A stretch of 64,000 nucleotides of DNA, taken from assembly GCF_004923255.1 (NCBI RefSeq), contig NZ_QYRT01000007.1, forward strand, positions 93,345 to 157,344, read 5' to 3'. Under the pieces are notes generated by a model. That model was given only the letters and a program-made list of their open reading frames with translations, was not told the DNA's origin and made no database searches. This document shows positions 33,648 to 42,674 of this stretch, piece after piece; position 1 is the stretch's first letter; each line of letters starts with the position of its first letter. The position numbers and the translations under genes were made by a program. Source of the DNA: Subtercola vilae (GTDB taxonomy: Bacteria; Actinomycetota; Actinomycetes; Actinomycetales; Microbacteriaceae).

Positions 33648-34294
33648 CGCGCCCCCACCCCCTCGAGCGCCAGCAGCGCCGTCTTCGCTTCGAGCCCTCC
33701 GATGTACCCGCCCAGCCCGCCATCAGTACGCAGCACCCGGTGGCACGGCACCACGATCGGCAGCGGATTCGTCGCACACGCCGACCCCACCGCCCGCACG
33801 GCCCGCGGGTTGCCCACCACCTCGGCGACCTGTTTGTAGGTCTCCGTGTGCCCGTAGGCGATCAGCGGCAGGTGCCGCTGCACCACCTGCCGAAACCCAC
33901 TCGACAGCGACAGGTCGAGCGCCACATCGAACGACCGCCTGCCCCTGGCGAAGTACTCGTCGAGCTCGAAAGCCACACGGTCGAGCCGGCGCGGAGCCCG
34001 CAGGATGCGCCCGCTCACGGTCGCGGCCAGCACGTCGAGCACACGGTCGTGGTCTTCGACGGCGAACGCCACCCGCAGCAGACCTTTCTCGGTCGCCGCC
34101 AGGAGCAGCGAACCCACGGGAGAGTCGACGGTCGTGTAGGCGAGGTCGAGCATCCGGTCGCGGTCGGCGGCGAGTTCGAGGCGGCGATGCAGGGCCTCGA
34201 GGTCGTCGGCCGCGGGGGCGGTGCCCTCGACGAGCGAAGCCAGAACGATGGCCTCACCCTCGGCCTCAGAAGAAGACGTCAGCACACTCATCAT
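33644..34294 (-). CDS. ogt: Methylated-DNA-protein cysteine methyltransferase (Ogt/MGMT)
   Basis: 216 residues. The suicide cysteine lies in PIVVPCHRVL, preceded by the GNPRAVRAVG helix and followed by GGLGGYIGG. It accepts the methyl group from O6-methylguanine irreversibly. There is an N-terminal extension of about 45 residues with an acidic helix (DDLEALHRRLELAADRD) before the usual TTVDSPVGSLLLA start. ATGA overlaps both sides couple it to the sigma factor and AlkB. Confidence 0.93.
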   Translation of the reverse strand: MMSVLTSSSEAEGEAIVLASLVEGTAPAADDLEALHRRLELAADRDRMLDLAYTTVDSPVGSLLLAATEKGLLRVAFAVEDHDRVLDVLAATVSGRILRAPRRLDRVAFELDEYFARGRRSFDVALDLSLSSGFRQVVQRHLPLIAYGHTETYKQVAEVVGNPRAVRAVGSACATNPLPIVVPCHRVLRTDGGLGGYIGGLEAKTALLALEGVGAR

Positions 34295-34791
34295 TTCCCT
34301 GCTCCAGTTCTCTCAGGTATCGCATAGGCCAACCGCAGCGCCCGCATTCCGTCAGCCGCCGCCCGCCGCGACGCATCCGCCGTGCCACCCAGCAGCTCGG
34401 CCACCTCGGCGTACGCCAACCCGCCGAGGTAGTGCAGAGCCACCGCGCGACGCTGCTTGTCGGGCAGCCCGCCGAGGGCATCCTGCAGCTCATGGTCGAG
34501 GGCACCGGGAACCCCGAGCGTCGACGCCCGCTCGGGTACATCCCCCACCGGCACCGCCGCGCGCAGGCGCAACCGCGTCACGTCGATCGCCTTGCGGTGC
34601 GCGATCGTCACGAGCCACGCCTGAACGTTCGCGTCGGCCGGCAGTTCGGGGTAGGCCCGCATCGCGGCGAGGAACGTCTCAGACCAGGCATCGTCGGCGT
34701 CGTGTTCGCCCAGCACCGCCCGGCACACCCGCAACACCGTGGGGCCGTGCTCGGCCACCACCTTCTCGAACGGTTTTTTCGTGTTCATCAC
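34291..34791 (-). CDS. ECF-type RNA polymerase sigma factor
   Basis: 166 residues. Region 2: DADDAWSETFLAAMRAYPEL and VQAWLVTIAHRKAID. Region 4: LQDALGGLPDKQRRAVALHYLGGLAYAEVAELLG with the HTH. No anti-sigma gene is adjacent; instead it is coupled to LysR upstream and ogt downstream. This suggests it switches on alkylation repair, possibly including its own operon (inference). Confidence 0.88.
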   Translation of the reverse strand: MMNTKKPFEKVVAEHGPTVLRVCRAVLGEHDADDAWSETFLAAMRAYPELPADANVQAWLVTIAHRKAIDVTRLRLRAAVPVGDVPERASTLGVPGALDHELQDALGGLPDKQRRAVALHYLGGLAYAEVAELLGGTADASRRAAADGMRALRLAYAIPERTGAGK

Positions 34792-35822
34792 TGGGTAGAC
34801 GCTTCCGGATGCCCGAACGTGAGATCGGCGCCCGAAAAACTTCCGGCGCCGCTGTCGCCCCCCACGTTCTTCGCGGCCGACCCCAGCAGCTGCAGCACTC
34901 GCGCGAGCCCGGAGTCGGCCATCGACCCCCGCCGGATGACCGCGAAATGATGCCGCGTGACGGGCACACTCAGCGGGCGCAACACAACCCCTTCGGGCAT
35001 CTGGAGCGCGCCCGATCGGGGAACGAGTGCCACCCCCGCGCCGGCAGCTACGAGGGCGAGTTGCACGCTGTAGTCGGTGGCCTCGGCGATGCAGCGCGGC
35101 TCGAACCCGGCCAGACCGCAGGCGCGCTGCACCATCTCAAAACACGTCCACTCGCGGTGCGGAAGCACCCAGTCGGCGTCGGCGAAGTCGGCCAGGTCAA
35201 CGGCCGACCGGGCATCCTGAGCCATCGCCCCGCTTTCGCGCGTCGCCAACAGCACGGGCTCGGCGAGCAACGAGGTCGCAACCAGGCCGGGCTGCGCCCG
35301 CGGCGCCATGTTCGAGTAGGAGTGCGTGACCGCCACCTCGACCTCACCTGCGGCAAGGGCCTTCAACGCCGGGCCTGGCTCCAGTTCGGTGAGCCTGAGT
35401 CCGAGCCTGAGCCCGCGCCCGCGCGCACCCGCCGCAGCTGCCCCACCCGCACCCGCACCCACCACGTCACCCAGCCCCAGCACCCCCGCCCACGCCTCGG
35501 CCACATACGACCGGGCCGCCGTCGGAAACGCGGCCACCCGATACGTGCCCACCGCCCCCTCCCGCAGCGCCACGGCCTCGCTCTCGGCCACCGCGAGCCT
35601 GTCTCCGATCTCGCGCGCGTGCCACGACAACAGCCTGCCCGCCGGCGTCACGACGACGCGCCGACCCTGCCGCTCAGTGAGTTTCACACCCACCTCGCGC
35701 TCGAGGGCGGCAAGCTGCATCGAGATCCCCGGCGCCGTCAGCCGCAGCGAACGCGCCACCGCAGCGATTGTTCCGAGCTCGTCGAGTTCGGCCAGCATGG
35801 TCAGCTTGCGGATATCTAACAC
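34788..35822 (-). CDS. LysR-family regulator with a glycine/alanine-rich insertion
   Basis: 344 residues from a GTG with AAGG seven bases upstream. HTH: LDIRKLTMLAELDELGTIAAVARSLRLTAPGISMQLAALE (residues 2-41, read in parts). The effector domain carries an unusual low-complexity stretch (VVGAGAGGAAAAGARGRG) between its first strands, likely a surface loop expanded by GC-rich slippage. It is divergent from the EamA transporter (53 bp between starts), the usual sign of control of an exporter, yet its stop overlaps the sigma-factor start. Confidence 0.88.
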   Translation of the reverse strand: MLDIRKLTMLAELDELGTIAAVARSLRLTAPGISMQLAALEREVGVKLTERQGRRVVVTPAGRLLSWHAREIGDRLAVAESEAVALREGAVGTYRVAAFPTAARSYVAEAWAGVLGLGDVVGAGAGGAAAAGARGRGLRLGLRLTELEPGPALKALAAGEVEVAVTHSYSNMAPRAQPGLVATSLLAEPVLLATRESGAMAQDARSAVDLADFADADWVLPHREWTCFEMVQRACGLAGFEPRCIAEATDYSVQLALVAAGAGVALVPRSGALQMPEGVVLRPLSVPVTRHHFAVIRRGSMADSGLARVLQLLGSAAKNVGGDSGAGSFSGADLTFGHPEASTQ

Positions 35823-35875
35823 ACACCAATCCTTACGCCGAAGCGAACTACAAGTAAATAGACGTTTGCAAATGG

Positions 35876-36775
35876 ATGCCCCAGACTCAGTACATGGCAC
35901 CGCCCCGCGTTCTCCTCTCCGGCCTCGCCGTGGTCGTTCTGTGGGCGAGCGCATTCCCTGCCATCCAGGTCGCAGCTCCCCAACTCGGGGTCGTCGGGCT
36001 CTCGTTCGCCCGGCTCGTGGTCGCGGCCCTCGCCCTGCTGGCTGTCTCGCCGTTTCTCGGCGTACGGCTGCCCCGACCCCGAGACCTGCCGCTCATCGTG
36101 GCCTGCGCCTTCTTCGGCATGACCGCCTACCAGCTGCTGCTGAACTGGGGTGAGCTCGAGGTGCCGGCCGGCACGGCGAGCATCATCGTCGCCGCGGCGC
36201 CTCTGGTCTCGGCCGCCATCGCGGTTGCCGCGTTCGGCGAGAGCCTGGGCGTTCTGAAGGTGGTGGGCAGCCTCGTTGCCATCGGCGGTGTGCTGCTCGT
36301 CTGCCTCGCACGCTCGGGCCTCAGCGTCTCGGCTTCGGTGTGGATCGTGGTCGGAGCCATGGTCGTGCAGGGCATCTACCACCCGCTCACCCGGCCGCTC
36401 TTGAAGCGGTATTCGGGCCTCGAGGTGGCGACGTACGCCATGGTGGCAGGCACCGTGATGACCCTGCCGTTCGTGCCTCTCGGCTGGGCCGCGATCGTGG
36501 CCTCCGACACGCCGTCACGGTTCGCTGCGCTCTACCTCGGCCTGTTTCCATCGGCACTCGGCTTCGTTCTGTGGGGGTACGCGGTGGCGCACCTGCCGGT
36601 GGTCACTTCGACATCATTGCTCTACCTGGTACCCCCGGTGGCAGTGCTCATCGCATTCGTCTGGCTGGGCGAGATCCCCACGCTCACCGAACTGATCGGC
36701 GGCGCGATCGTGATTGTCGGCGTACTCATCGTCAGGGCGCCGTCGACGCGCGCTCGACGAGCCGCGTCGACATGA
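35876..36775 (+). CDS. EamA/DMT-superfamily transporter
   Basis: 299 residues with about ten hydrophobic segments and two EamA repeats (VVVLWASAFPAIQVAAPQLG at the start; second repeat from ~150). Members export amino acids, nucleosides or other metabolites. ATG at 35894 is an alternative start. Its 3' end overlaps the convergent LacI gene by 44 bp. It is divergent from, and probably regulated by, the LysR protein. Confidence 0.9.
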   Translation: MPQTQYMAPPRVLLSGLAVVVLWASAFPAIQVAAPQLGVVGLSFARLVVAALALLAVSPFLGVRLPRPRDLPLIVACAFFGMTAYQLLLNWGELEVPAGTASIIVAAAPLVSAAIAVAAFGESLGVLKVVGSLVAIGGVLLVCLARSGLSVSASVWIVVGAMVVQGIYHPLTRPLLKRYSGLEVATYAMVAGTVMTLPFVPLGWAAIVASDTPSRFAALYLGLFPSALGFVLWGYAVAHLPVVTSTSLLYLVPPVAVLIAFVWLGEIPTLTELIGGAIVIVGVLIVRAPSTRARRAAST

Positions 36776-37772
36776 GCGTCACCCGCTCGACCGACTGTCT
36801 CTCGATGAGCTTCACCAGCACCTCGGCCATCTTGGCCCCGAGTTCTGCCGACGGCTGGTCGATAGTGGTGAGGGCCGGCACCGCGGTCGAGCCGAAGTAG
36901 TTGTTGTCGAACCCCGCAACCCTGATGTCGCCCGGGATGCTCAAACCGTGCTCGTGGATGACCGAGTACGCTCCCGCGGCCATCTGATCGTTCGCAGCGA
37001 ATAGCCCGTCGATGGGTCTGCCGCGGGCCAGCAGGCGGCGCATGGCCTCGGCACCCGACTCGGGCGTGAAGTCGCCCACCTCCCAGAGTGAATCGTCGAG
37101 CCCCCGGAGCGCCAGCGCGTGCCGCCAGCCGGCAAGTCGGTCAAGGCCCGGCGGCATGTCCTGCGGGCCCGCAATGGTGGCGATGTGCCGGCTGCCACGC
37201 GAAGCGAGGTGCTCAGTGGCCACCGCAGCCCCCGCCGCGTTGTCGACGTCGACGAAATAGCTGCCGCTCTCCGAGGCGAGCAGCGGCCGACCGCCGAACA
37301 CGATGGGCAACGACTGGCCGAGCTGGGCATATGAGTGATCCCCGCTGTGGTGCGAGACCACGATGGCCCCGTCGACGTTGCCGCCGAGCAGGTACCGCCG
37401 GGTCTTCTCCGAGCGGGTCTCTGAGGAGATGAGCATGTTGAGCGTGAAGTCGGTGTCGGCGAGCGCCATCGCGATGCCCTGGATGACGCTGGCGAAGAAC
37501 GGGTCGCTGAACAGCTTGGCCGTCGTCTCTGGCACCACCAGCGCAATGACCTGGGTGCGCCGGCTGGCCAGCGAACGGGCAGCTCGGTTGGGCACGTAGT
37601 TGAGGCGGGCGATGGCGTCGTTCACGGCGGCCACCACGCTCTCGGTGACCCGCGGCGATGCGTTCACCACGCGCGACACCGTGGCGCGCGACACCCCGGC
37701 CGCGGCCGCCACCATCTCGAGCGTCGGTACCGGCGGGTGGCCCGGTTCGTCGACGGAACGCTCTGTGCTCAC
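36732..37772 (-). CDS. LacI-family repressor of the beta-glucoside operon
   Basis: 346 residues. HTH: TLEMVAAAAGVSRATVSRVVNASPRV (17-42, read in parts) with hinge-helix ARSLASRR; the periplasmic-binding-like domain follows, ending with the dimer segments VAGFDNNYFGSTAVPALTTIDQP. It lies 18 bp after the GH1 gene on the same strand, so it is made from the operon it should control. Its likely operators are the twin palindromes at 42549-42585. Confidence 0.92.
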   Translation of the reverse strand: MSTERSVDEPGHPPVPTLEMVAAAAGVSRATVSRVVNASPRVTESVVAAVNDAIARLNYVPNRAARSLASRRTQVIALVVPETTAKLFSDPFFASVIQGIAMALADTDFTLNMLISSETRSEKTRRYLLGGNVDGAIVVSHHSGDHSYAQLGQSLPIVFGGRPLLASESGSYFVDVDNAAGAAVATEHLASRGSRHIATIAGPQDMPPGLDRLAGWRHALALRGLDDSLWEVGDFTPESGAEAMRRLLARGRPIDGLFAANDQMAAGAYSVIHEHGLSIPGDIRVAGFDNNYFGSTAVPALTTIDQPSAELGAKMAEVLVKLIERQSVERVTLMSTRLVERASTAP

Positions 37773-37790
37773 GCTCGATCTCTCGTTTCT

Positions 37791-39245
37791 TCAGTGGGTC
37801 TCAGTGTAGATGTTCGCTCTGACGCGCTCGATCAGAGCCGCATATGCCAGCCCGCTGTCTTTGACCGTTCTCTTCTGGGTCTGGTAGTCGACCCGCACGA
37901 TGCCGAACCGCTTGTCGTACCCCCATGCCCACTCGAAGTTGTCGAGCAGCGACCACACGAAGTAGCCCCGCACATCGGCACCCTCTGCGATGGCCTGGCC
38001 CACCGCATCGATGTGCGCCAGAACGTAGGCCGTGCGTTCAGCGTCATGCACCCCGCCGTCGGGCGCCACCACATCGTCATAGGCCGCGCCGTTCTCGGTC
38101 ACGTACAGCGGCGGCAGGTTCGAGTATTCGCCGCCGAGCCGAACGAGCAGGCGCCGAAGGCCGTCGGGGTGCACCTCCCAGTCCATGGCGGTGCGCGGGA
38201 GCTGTCGCGACGGGAATGTCACGTACTCAGACCCCACGAACGGCGAGCGTTTCTCGCGCGCGGTGGGTGCCACACTCGTCACCACGTCGACGGTCTCCGG
38301 ATGCCCGCTGACATTGTCATCGTGATAGTGGTTCACCCCGAGAAAGTCGATCGGTGCCGCGATGGCCGCAAGATCCCCCGGCTGAATGTGGTCTTCGAGG
38401 CCGTATTCACGAACATGCTGAAGCAGGTCGACGGGGTACGCTCCGCGCAGCAGCGGATCGAGGTACATGCGGTTCCAGAGCGCATCGATACGGCGGGCCG
38501 CCTCGACGTCGACCGGGTCGGCGGGGTCGTTCGGAATAGCAGTGGTGAGGTTCAGCGTGATGCCGATGCGGTCGGGCTGAGCGCCGGCGCGCACTTTCGC
38601 CGCCCCGAGCTGGCGCAGCCGCGACACCGCCAGCCCGTGGGCGAGGTGCTGGTGGTGGGTGGCCGCGAGCCCCGCGCGCGGGTCGAGCCGGCCCGGCGCG
38701 TGCTCGCCCGAGGTGTAGCCGATGAGCGCCGAGCAGAGCGGCTCGTTGAAGGTCGTCCAGTGGTCGACCCGGTCGCCGAGCGCATCGTAGACGACCTCGG
38801 CGTAGTCGACGAACCGCAGCGCGGTGTCACGGTTCGCCCAGCCACCCTTCTCTTCGAGTGCCTGCGGCAGATCCCAGTGATAGAGCGTCAGCCACGGCAG
38901 GATGCCCGCCCCCAGCAACTCGTCGACGAGGCGTGAGTAGAAGTCGACGCCTCGCGGGTTGACCGCGCGGTCGCCCGGCTTCACCCGGGCCCAGCTCGTG
39001 GAGAAGCGGTACGACCCCAAACCGAGTTGCTTCATGAGCTGAACGTCTGCCGGCATCCGGTGATAGTGGTCGACGGCGACTTCGGGTGTGTCGCCGCCCG
39101 TGATGGCTCCCTGCTGCTGAGCGAAGTGATCCCAGATGGAGTCTTCGCGACCGTCGAGGTGCGCCGCGCCCTCGACCTGTGCCGCCGCCGTTGCCGAGCC
39201 CCAGATGAAGTCGGCCGGCCAGGGATACGTGGTCAGGTCGGTCAT
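37791..39245 (-). CDS. GH1 beta-glucosidase
   Basis: 484 residues of glycoside hydrolase family 1. The acid/base Glu is in TTFNEPLCS and the nucleophile Glu in YVTENGAAYDD; the N-terminal FIWGSATAAAQVEG and the C-terminal FVWSLLDNFEWAWGYDKRFG are family hallmarks. No signal peptide, so it acts in the cytoplasm on imported beta-glucosides such as cellobiose. One base separates it from the permease gene. Confidence 0.96.
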   Translation of the reverse strand: MTDLTTYPWPADFIWGSATAAAQVEGAAHLDGREDSIWDHFAQQQGAITGGDTPEVAVDHYHRMPADVQLMKQLGLGSYRFSTSWARVKPGDRAVNPRGVDFYSRLVDELLGAGILPWLTLYHWDLPQALEEKGGWANRDTALRFVDYAEVVYDALGDRVDHWTTFNEPLCSALIGYTSGEHAPGRLDPRAGLAATHHQHLAHGLAVSRLRQLGAAKVRAGAQPDRIGITLNLTTAIPNDPADPVDVEAARRIDALWNRMYLDPLLRGAYPVDLLQHVREYGLEDHIQPGDLAAIAAPIDFLGVNHYHDDNVSGHPETVDVVTSVAPTAREKRSPFVGSEYVTFPSRQLPRTAMDWEVHPDGLRRLLVRLGGEYSNLPPLYVTENGAAYDDVVAPDGGVHDAERTAYVLAHIDAVGQAIAEGADVRGYFVWSLLDNFEWAWGYDKRFGIVRVDYQTQKRTVKDSGLAYAALIERVRANIYTETH

Positions 39246-39246
39246 G

Positions 39247-40146
39247 TCAGCCTTTCACCGCCCCGGCCATGATGCCGGAGACGAGGTGGCGCCCGGCGAT
39301 CACGAAGAGCACCAGCAGCGGAATGGTCGCGAGCACAGCACCCGCGAGCACGATGGAATAGTCGACGTACTTCGCCGACTGCAGCTGGCTGAGCGCCACC
39401 TGCAGCGTGGGGTTCTGCGGCACCACGAGCAGCGGCCAGAGGTAGTCGGTCCACGCGGTCATGAAGGTGAACAGACCGAGAATCGCCATGGCCGGGCGCG
39501 CGGCGGGAACGCCGACGTGCCAGAAGGTCTTCAGCATGCTCGCACCGTCGACGCGCGCGGCTTCGATGAGTTCGTCGGGAATCACGTCGACCAGGTACTG
39601 CCGCATGAAGAACACGCCGAATGCCGTGACGAGCGTGGGTACGATGACAGCGCCGAGCGTTCCTGTCCAGCCGAACTGCTTCATGACCATGAACAGCGGG
39701 ATGATGCCGAGCTGAGTGGGCACCGCGAGCGTCGCGATCACGAACACGAGCAGACCTTCGCGGCCACGAAACTTGAGCTTCGCGAAGCTGTACCCCGCCA
39801 GGGTGGAGAAGAAGACCACTGAGACGGTGATGACACTCGAGACGATGACGCTGTTCAGCAGCGACATCCAGAACGGCACGGTGTCGAACACGGCTGAGAT
39901 GTTCTGCCAGAACAGCCCGCCGGGAAACAGGGGCGGCCAGGTGTCGGTGAGCACCGAGCTCGGGCTCGACCCGGCGATGACCGACCAGTAGAGCGGGTAC
40001 GTGCCGGCGATGAAGAAGACGATCAGCAGCCCGTAGGTGAGAAAGCCGGGGCGTTTGTCGATGCCGAGCGGTTTGCGGGCTTTCGATTGTGCGCCCCGAC
40101 CGGGCGACGGGTGTGTGTCGGGCCGGGGTTCTGTGAGTGTGGTCAT
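39247..40146 (-). CDS. Carbohydrate ABC transporter permease (MalG type)
   Basis: 299 residues, six membrane segments and the cytoplasmic EAA loop ELIEAARVDGASMLKTFWHVGVPAARPAM (read in parts). ATG at 40146 overlaps the upstream permease by 4 bp. Works with the MalF-type partner and binding lipoprotein; the ATPase is not encoded here and is probably a shared MsiK-like protein elsewhere (inference). Confidence 0.93.
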   Translation of the reverse strand: MTTLTEPRPDTHPSPGRGAQSKARKPLGIDKRPGFLTYGLLIVFFIAGTYPLYWSVIAGSSPSSVLTDTWPPLFPGGLFWQNISAVFDTVPFWMSLLNSVIVSSVITVSVVFFSTLAGYSFAKLKFRGREGLLVFVIATLAVPTQLGIIPLFMVMKQFGWTGTLGAVIVPTLVTAFGVFFMRQYLVDVIPDELIEAARVDGASMLKTFWHVGVPAARPAMAILGLFTFMTAWTDYLWPLLVVPQNPTLQVALSQLQSAKYVDYSIVLAGAVLATIPLLVLFVIAGRHLVSGIMAGAVKG

Positions 40147-41186
40147 GAGATCTTGTTCCGGTTGTATTCGGTGAGCCGACGGGCCATTCTGCGTTTCGAC
40201 ACCCTCGCCTCGGTTGAGGCGATGCGCCGGGAGATCAGAAAGTTGAGCACGCCGAAGAGCACGATGATCAGAAACAGCAGCCACGCCACGGCCGAGGCCT
40301 TGCCGAAGTTCTGCCGGTTGAAGGCCAGATCCCAGAGGTACAGCACGGTGGTCTGGTACTGCCGCTGCGGCCCGCCGGGAGTTGCCGTGGTGGGGTTGAA
40401 CAGCTTCGGCTCTGTGAAGATCTGCAGGCCGCCCACCGTGGCTGTGATGATCACGAAGATCATGGTGGGCCGGATGCTCGGCAGTGTCATCGAGAAGAAC
40501 CGCCGCACGGCGCCCGCCCCGTCGAGCGCCGCCGACTCGTAGATGTCACGCGGAACCGCCTGCATCGCGGCCAGCAGAATCAGCGCGTTGTAGCCCGTCC
40601 AGCGCCAGTTCACCATCGACGCAATCGCCACGTGCGACGGCAGTGTCTCTGTCTTCCACATCACCGGGTCGAGGTGGAATGACGTCAGAAGGTTGTTAAT
40701 GAGGCCGTACTTCTCGTCGAACGCGCTCGAGAAGATGAGCGTCACCGCGACGGGCGTGACCACATACGGAATCAGCACGCTCATGCGCCAGAACGTCTTC
40801 GCCCTGATGTTCTGGTCGAGCACCGCGGCAATGAGCACGGCCCCGATGAGCTGGGGTACTGCCGAGAGCAGAAAGATGCTGAGCGTGTTGAACAACGAGT
40901 TCCAGAAGAACGGGTCGTTCAACTCGGTCACGTAGTTGTCGAGCCCCACGAACCCGGCCGGCCCGGTGAGCAGGTTCCACTTGTTCAGCGACACCACGAA
41001 GGTGTAGCCGAGCGGAAACAGGCCTACGAGCCCGAACAGAATGAAGAACGGTGCCACGTAGAGATAGGGAGAAGCTTTCACATCGAACCGGTTGAGCCGG
41101 TACTTCAGCGGGAGCCGCACCTTCTTCTGGGGAGCCTTCTTCTCGGGCGACGTCTGGGCCGGCCGGGGCGTGAGGGTGGCAGTCAT
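40143..41186 (-). CDS. Carbohydrate ABC transporter permease (MalF type)
   Basis: 347 residues, six membrane segments preceded by a ~35-residue basic cytoplasmic tail. The EAA loop is DIYESAALDGAGAVRRFFSMTLPSIRP (read in parts). It immediately follows the binding protein (stop and start adjacent) and overlaps the next permease by 4 bp. Confidence 0.93.
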   Translation of the reverse strand: MTATLTPRPAQTSPEKKAPQKKVRLPLKYRLNRFDVKASPYLYVAPFFILFGLVGLFPLGYTFVVSLNKWNLLTGPAGFVGLDNYVTELNDPFFWNSLFNTLSIFLLSAVPQLIGAVLIAAVLDQNIRAKTFWRMSVLIPYVVTPVAVTLIFSSAFDEKYGLINNLLTSFHLDPVMWKTETLPSHVAIASMVNWRWTGYNALILLAAMQAVPRDIYESAALDGAGAVRRFFSMTLPSIRPTMIFVIITATVGGLQIFTEPKLFNPTTATPGGPQRQYQTTVLYLWDLAFNRQNFGKASAVAWLLFLIIVLFGVLNFLISRRIASTEARVSKRRMARRLTEYNRNKIS

Positions 41187-42521
41187 CTACTTATTGACCA
41201 CAAGCTGGTTCAGCAGCGTGATGGCGTTGTTCCAGGCCGTCGACCCATCGGCTTTACCCGAATCGATCTGCTGGATGGCCGGGCCGAACACCTGCGACTG
41301 GATCACCGAGTCGTCGGGCCCCTTGTACTGGGCCACGACACCCTTGGCGCGGGCAGCGAGGATCGTGCCCACCGGAGCGTTGTTGAAGAACGTCGACAGT
41401 GCATTCGTTCCTGTCACTGCCGGGTCGCTCTGGGCAGCCGTCACGCTCGGAAAAGCACCTGCGACGCCGAACGCGGCCGCCTCAGACTGAGCGTTGGTGA
41501 GAAAAGCGGCGAGGTCGGCCGCCTGCTGCGGGTGCTTCGACTGCGTGGGAACGGTGAGGAAGCTACCGCCCCAGTTCGCCGCGCCGCCGGGGAACACATT
41601 GGCGAAATCCCAGCCGGTGGTGGCGTCGCCGCCAGCCGCGGTCACCTGCCCCTTCACGACCCCGAGCATCCAGCCGGGGCAGACGAAGGTCGAGAACGTT
41701 CCATCGGTGAAGGCTTTGCCTTTGCCCCAGTCCCAGGCGGTCTGGTTGGCCGAGAGACCGGAGGCCGTGGCCGCCGACAGCTTGGTCCACAGCGTCTTGA
41801 GGTCGGCGTTACCGTCGACGTTCAGGGTGCCGTCGGTCTTGTAGTAGCCCTCTTTCTGCTGGTTCACCATAGCGTTCCAGAGGAAGCCCGACTGGTCGTA
41901 GAAAGCCTTGCCGGTGGCGGCCTTGTACTGCTGACCGACGGCGAAGTACTTGTCCCACGTGGCGGTGTCGCCACCGAAGAGAGCGGCGACCTGGTCGCGA
42001 TCGGTGGGGAGCCCGGCTGCAGCGAAGTCAGTGCGGTTGTAGCAGAGACCTTCGGGGCCGATGTCGGAGCCGTACCCGATGAGGCGGCCTTTGCTGTCGG
42101 TGGCCTGCTTCAGCTTCCAGTCGACCCAGCGGTCTTTGATGTCGTTCGCGCCGTACTGGCTGAGGTCGTTGAACTGGTCGGAGACCTGCATGACCGCGCT
42201 CAGCCAGCCCTCTTCGACCGCCTGCACGTCGGGCAGCCCGGCGCCCGCGGCCTCTTTGGTCTGCCAGTCGGTCTTGGCGTTGTCGCCGGTGTCGATGTTC
42301 GTGGCCTTGATGGTGATGTTCGGGTGGGCTGCCTCGTACTGCTTGTAGAGGTCGTCGTAGCCCATGGTGCCGAAGGTGGTCACGGTGAGCGTGATCGGGT
42401 CGGTCGAGCTGCCCGAGCTGCTGGCCGATGAGCTGCCCCCCGAGCATCCGGTGGCGAGTAGGGCGAAGGCTGCGGCGCTTGCGACGGCAGCGAACCCTTT
42501 CGTTCGTCGTGAGAGTTTCAC
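41187..42521 (-). CDS. Sugar-binding lipoprotein of the beta-glucoside ABC importer
   Basis: 444 residues from a GTG with AAGGAG seven bases upstream. Lipoprotein signal with lipobox LLATGC followed by a Ser/Gly tether. The body is a family 1 extracellular solute-binding protein (ITLTVTTFGTMGYDDL; SQSKHPQQAADLAAFL). It captures the sugar outside the membrane for the two permeases. First gene of the operon, directly downstream of the twin operators. Confidence 0.93.
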   Translation of the reverse strand: MKLSRRTKGFAAVASAAAFALLATGCSGGSSSASSSGSSTDPITLTVTTFGTMGYDDLYKQYEAAHPNITIKATNIDTGDNAKTDWQTKEAAGAGLPDVQAVEEGWLSAVMQVSDQFNDLSQYGANDIKDRWVDWKLKQATDSKGRLIGYGSDIGPEGLCYNRTDFAAAGLPTDRDQVAALFGGDTATWDKYFAVGQQYKAATGKAFYDQSGFLWNAMVNQQKEGYYKTDGTLNVDGNADLKTLWTKLSAATASGLSANQTAWDWGKGKAFTDGTFSTFVCPGWMLGVVKGQVTAAGGDATTGWDFANVFPGGAANWGGSFLTVPTQSKHPQQAADLAAFLTNAQSEAAAFGVAGAFPSVTAAQSDPAVTGTNALSTFFNNAPVGTILAARAKGVVAQYKGPDDSVIQSQVFGPAIQQIDSGKADGSTAWNNAITLLNQLVVNK

Positions 42522-42548
42522 GATCACTCCTTTGTGCGTGGCTTGGTG

Positions 42549-42585
42549 TGAGAGCGCTCTCTTTCGTGCTGTGAGAGCGCTCTCT
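42549..42585 (-). promoter_or_regulatory. Twin LacI-type operators of the GH1 operon
   Basis: The perfect palindrome GAGAGCGCTCTC occurs twice, at 42550-42561 and 42573-42584, both flanked by T on each side; centres are 23 bp apart. This matches the LacI/GalR consensus with central CG. Located 28-64 bp before the binding-protein start, so they should overlap the promoter. Confidence 0.8.
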
Positions 42586-42674
42586 TGGATTCCTGCGAGC
42601 ATATAGTCACCGCCCCCACCCCGTCAAGAGCCCCGCCCGCACCCATCCAAAATGGGGTACTCAGCGAACACCAC

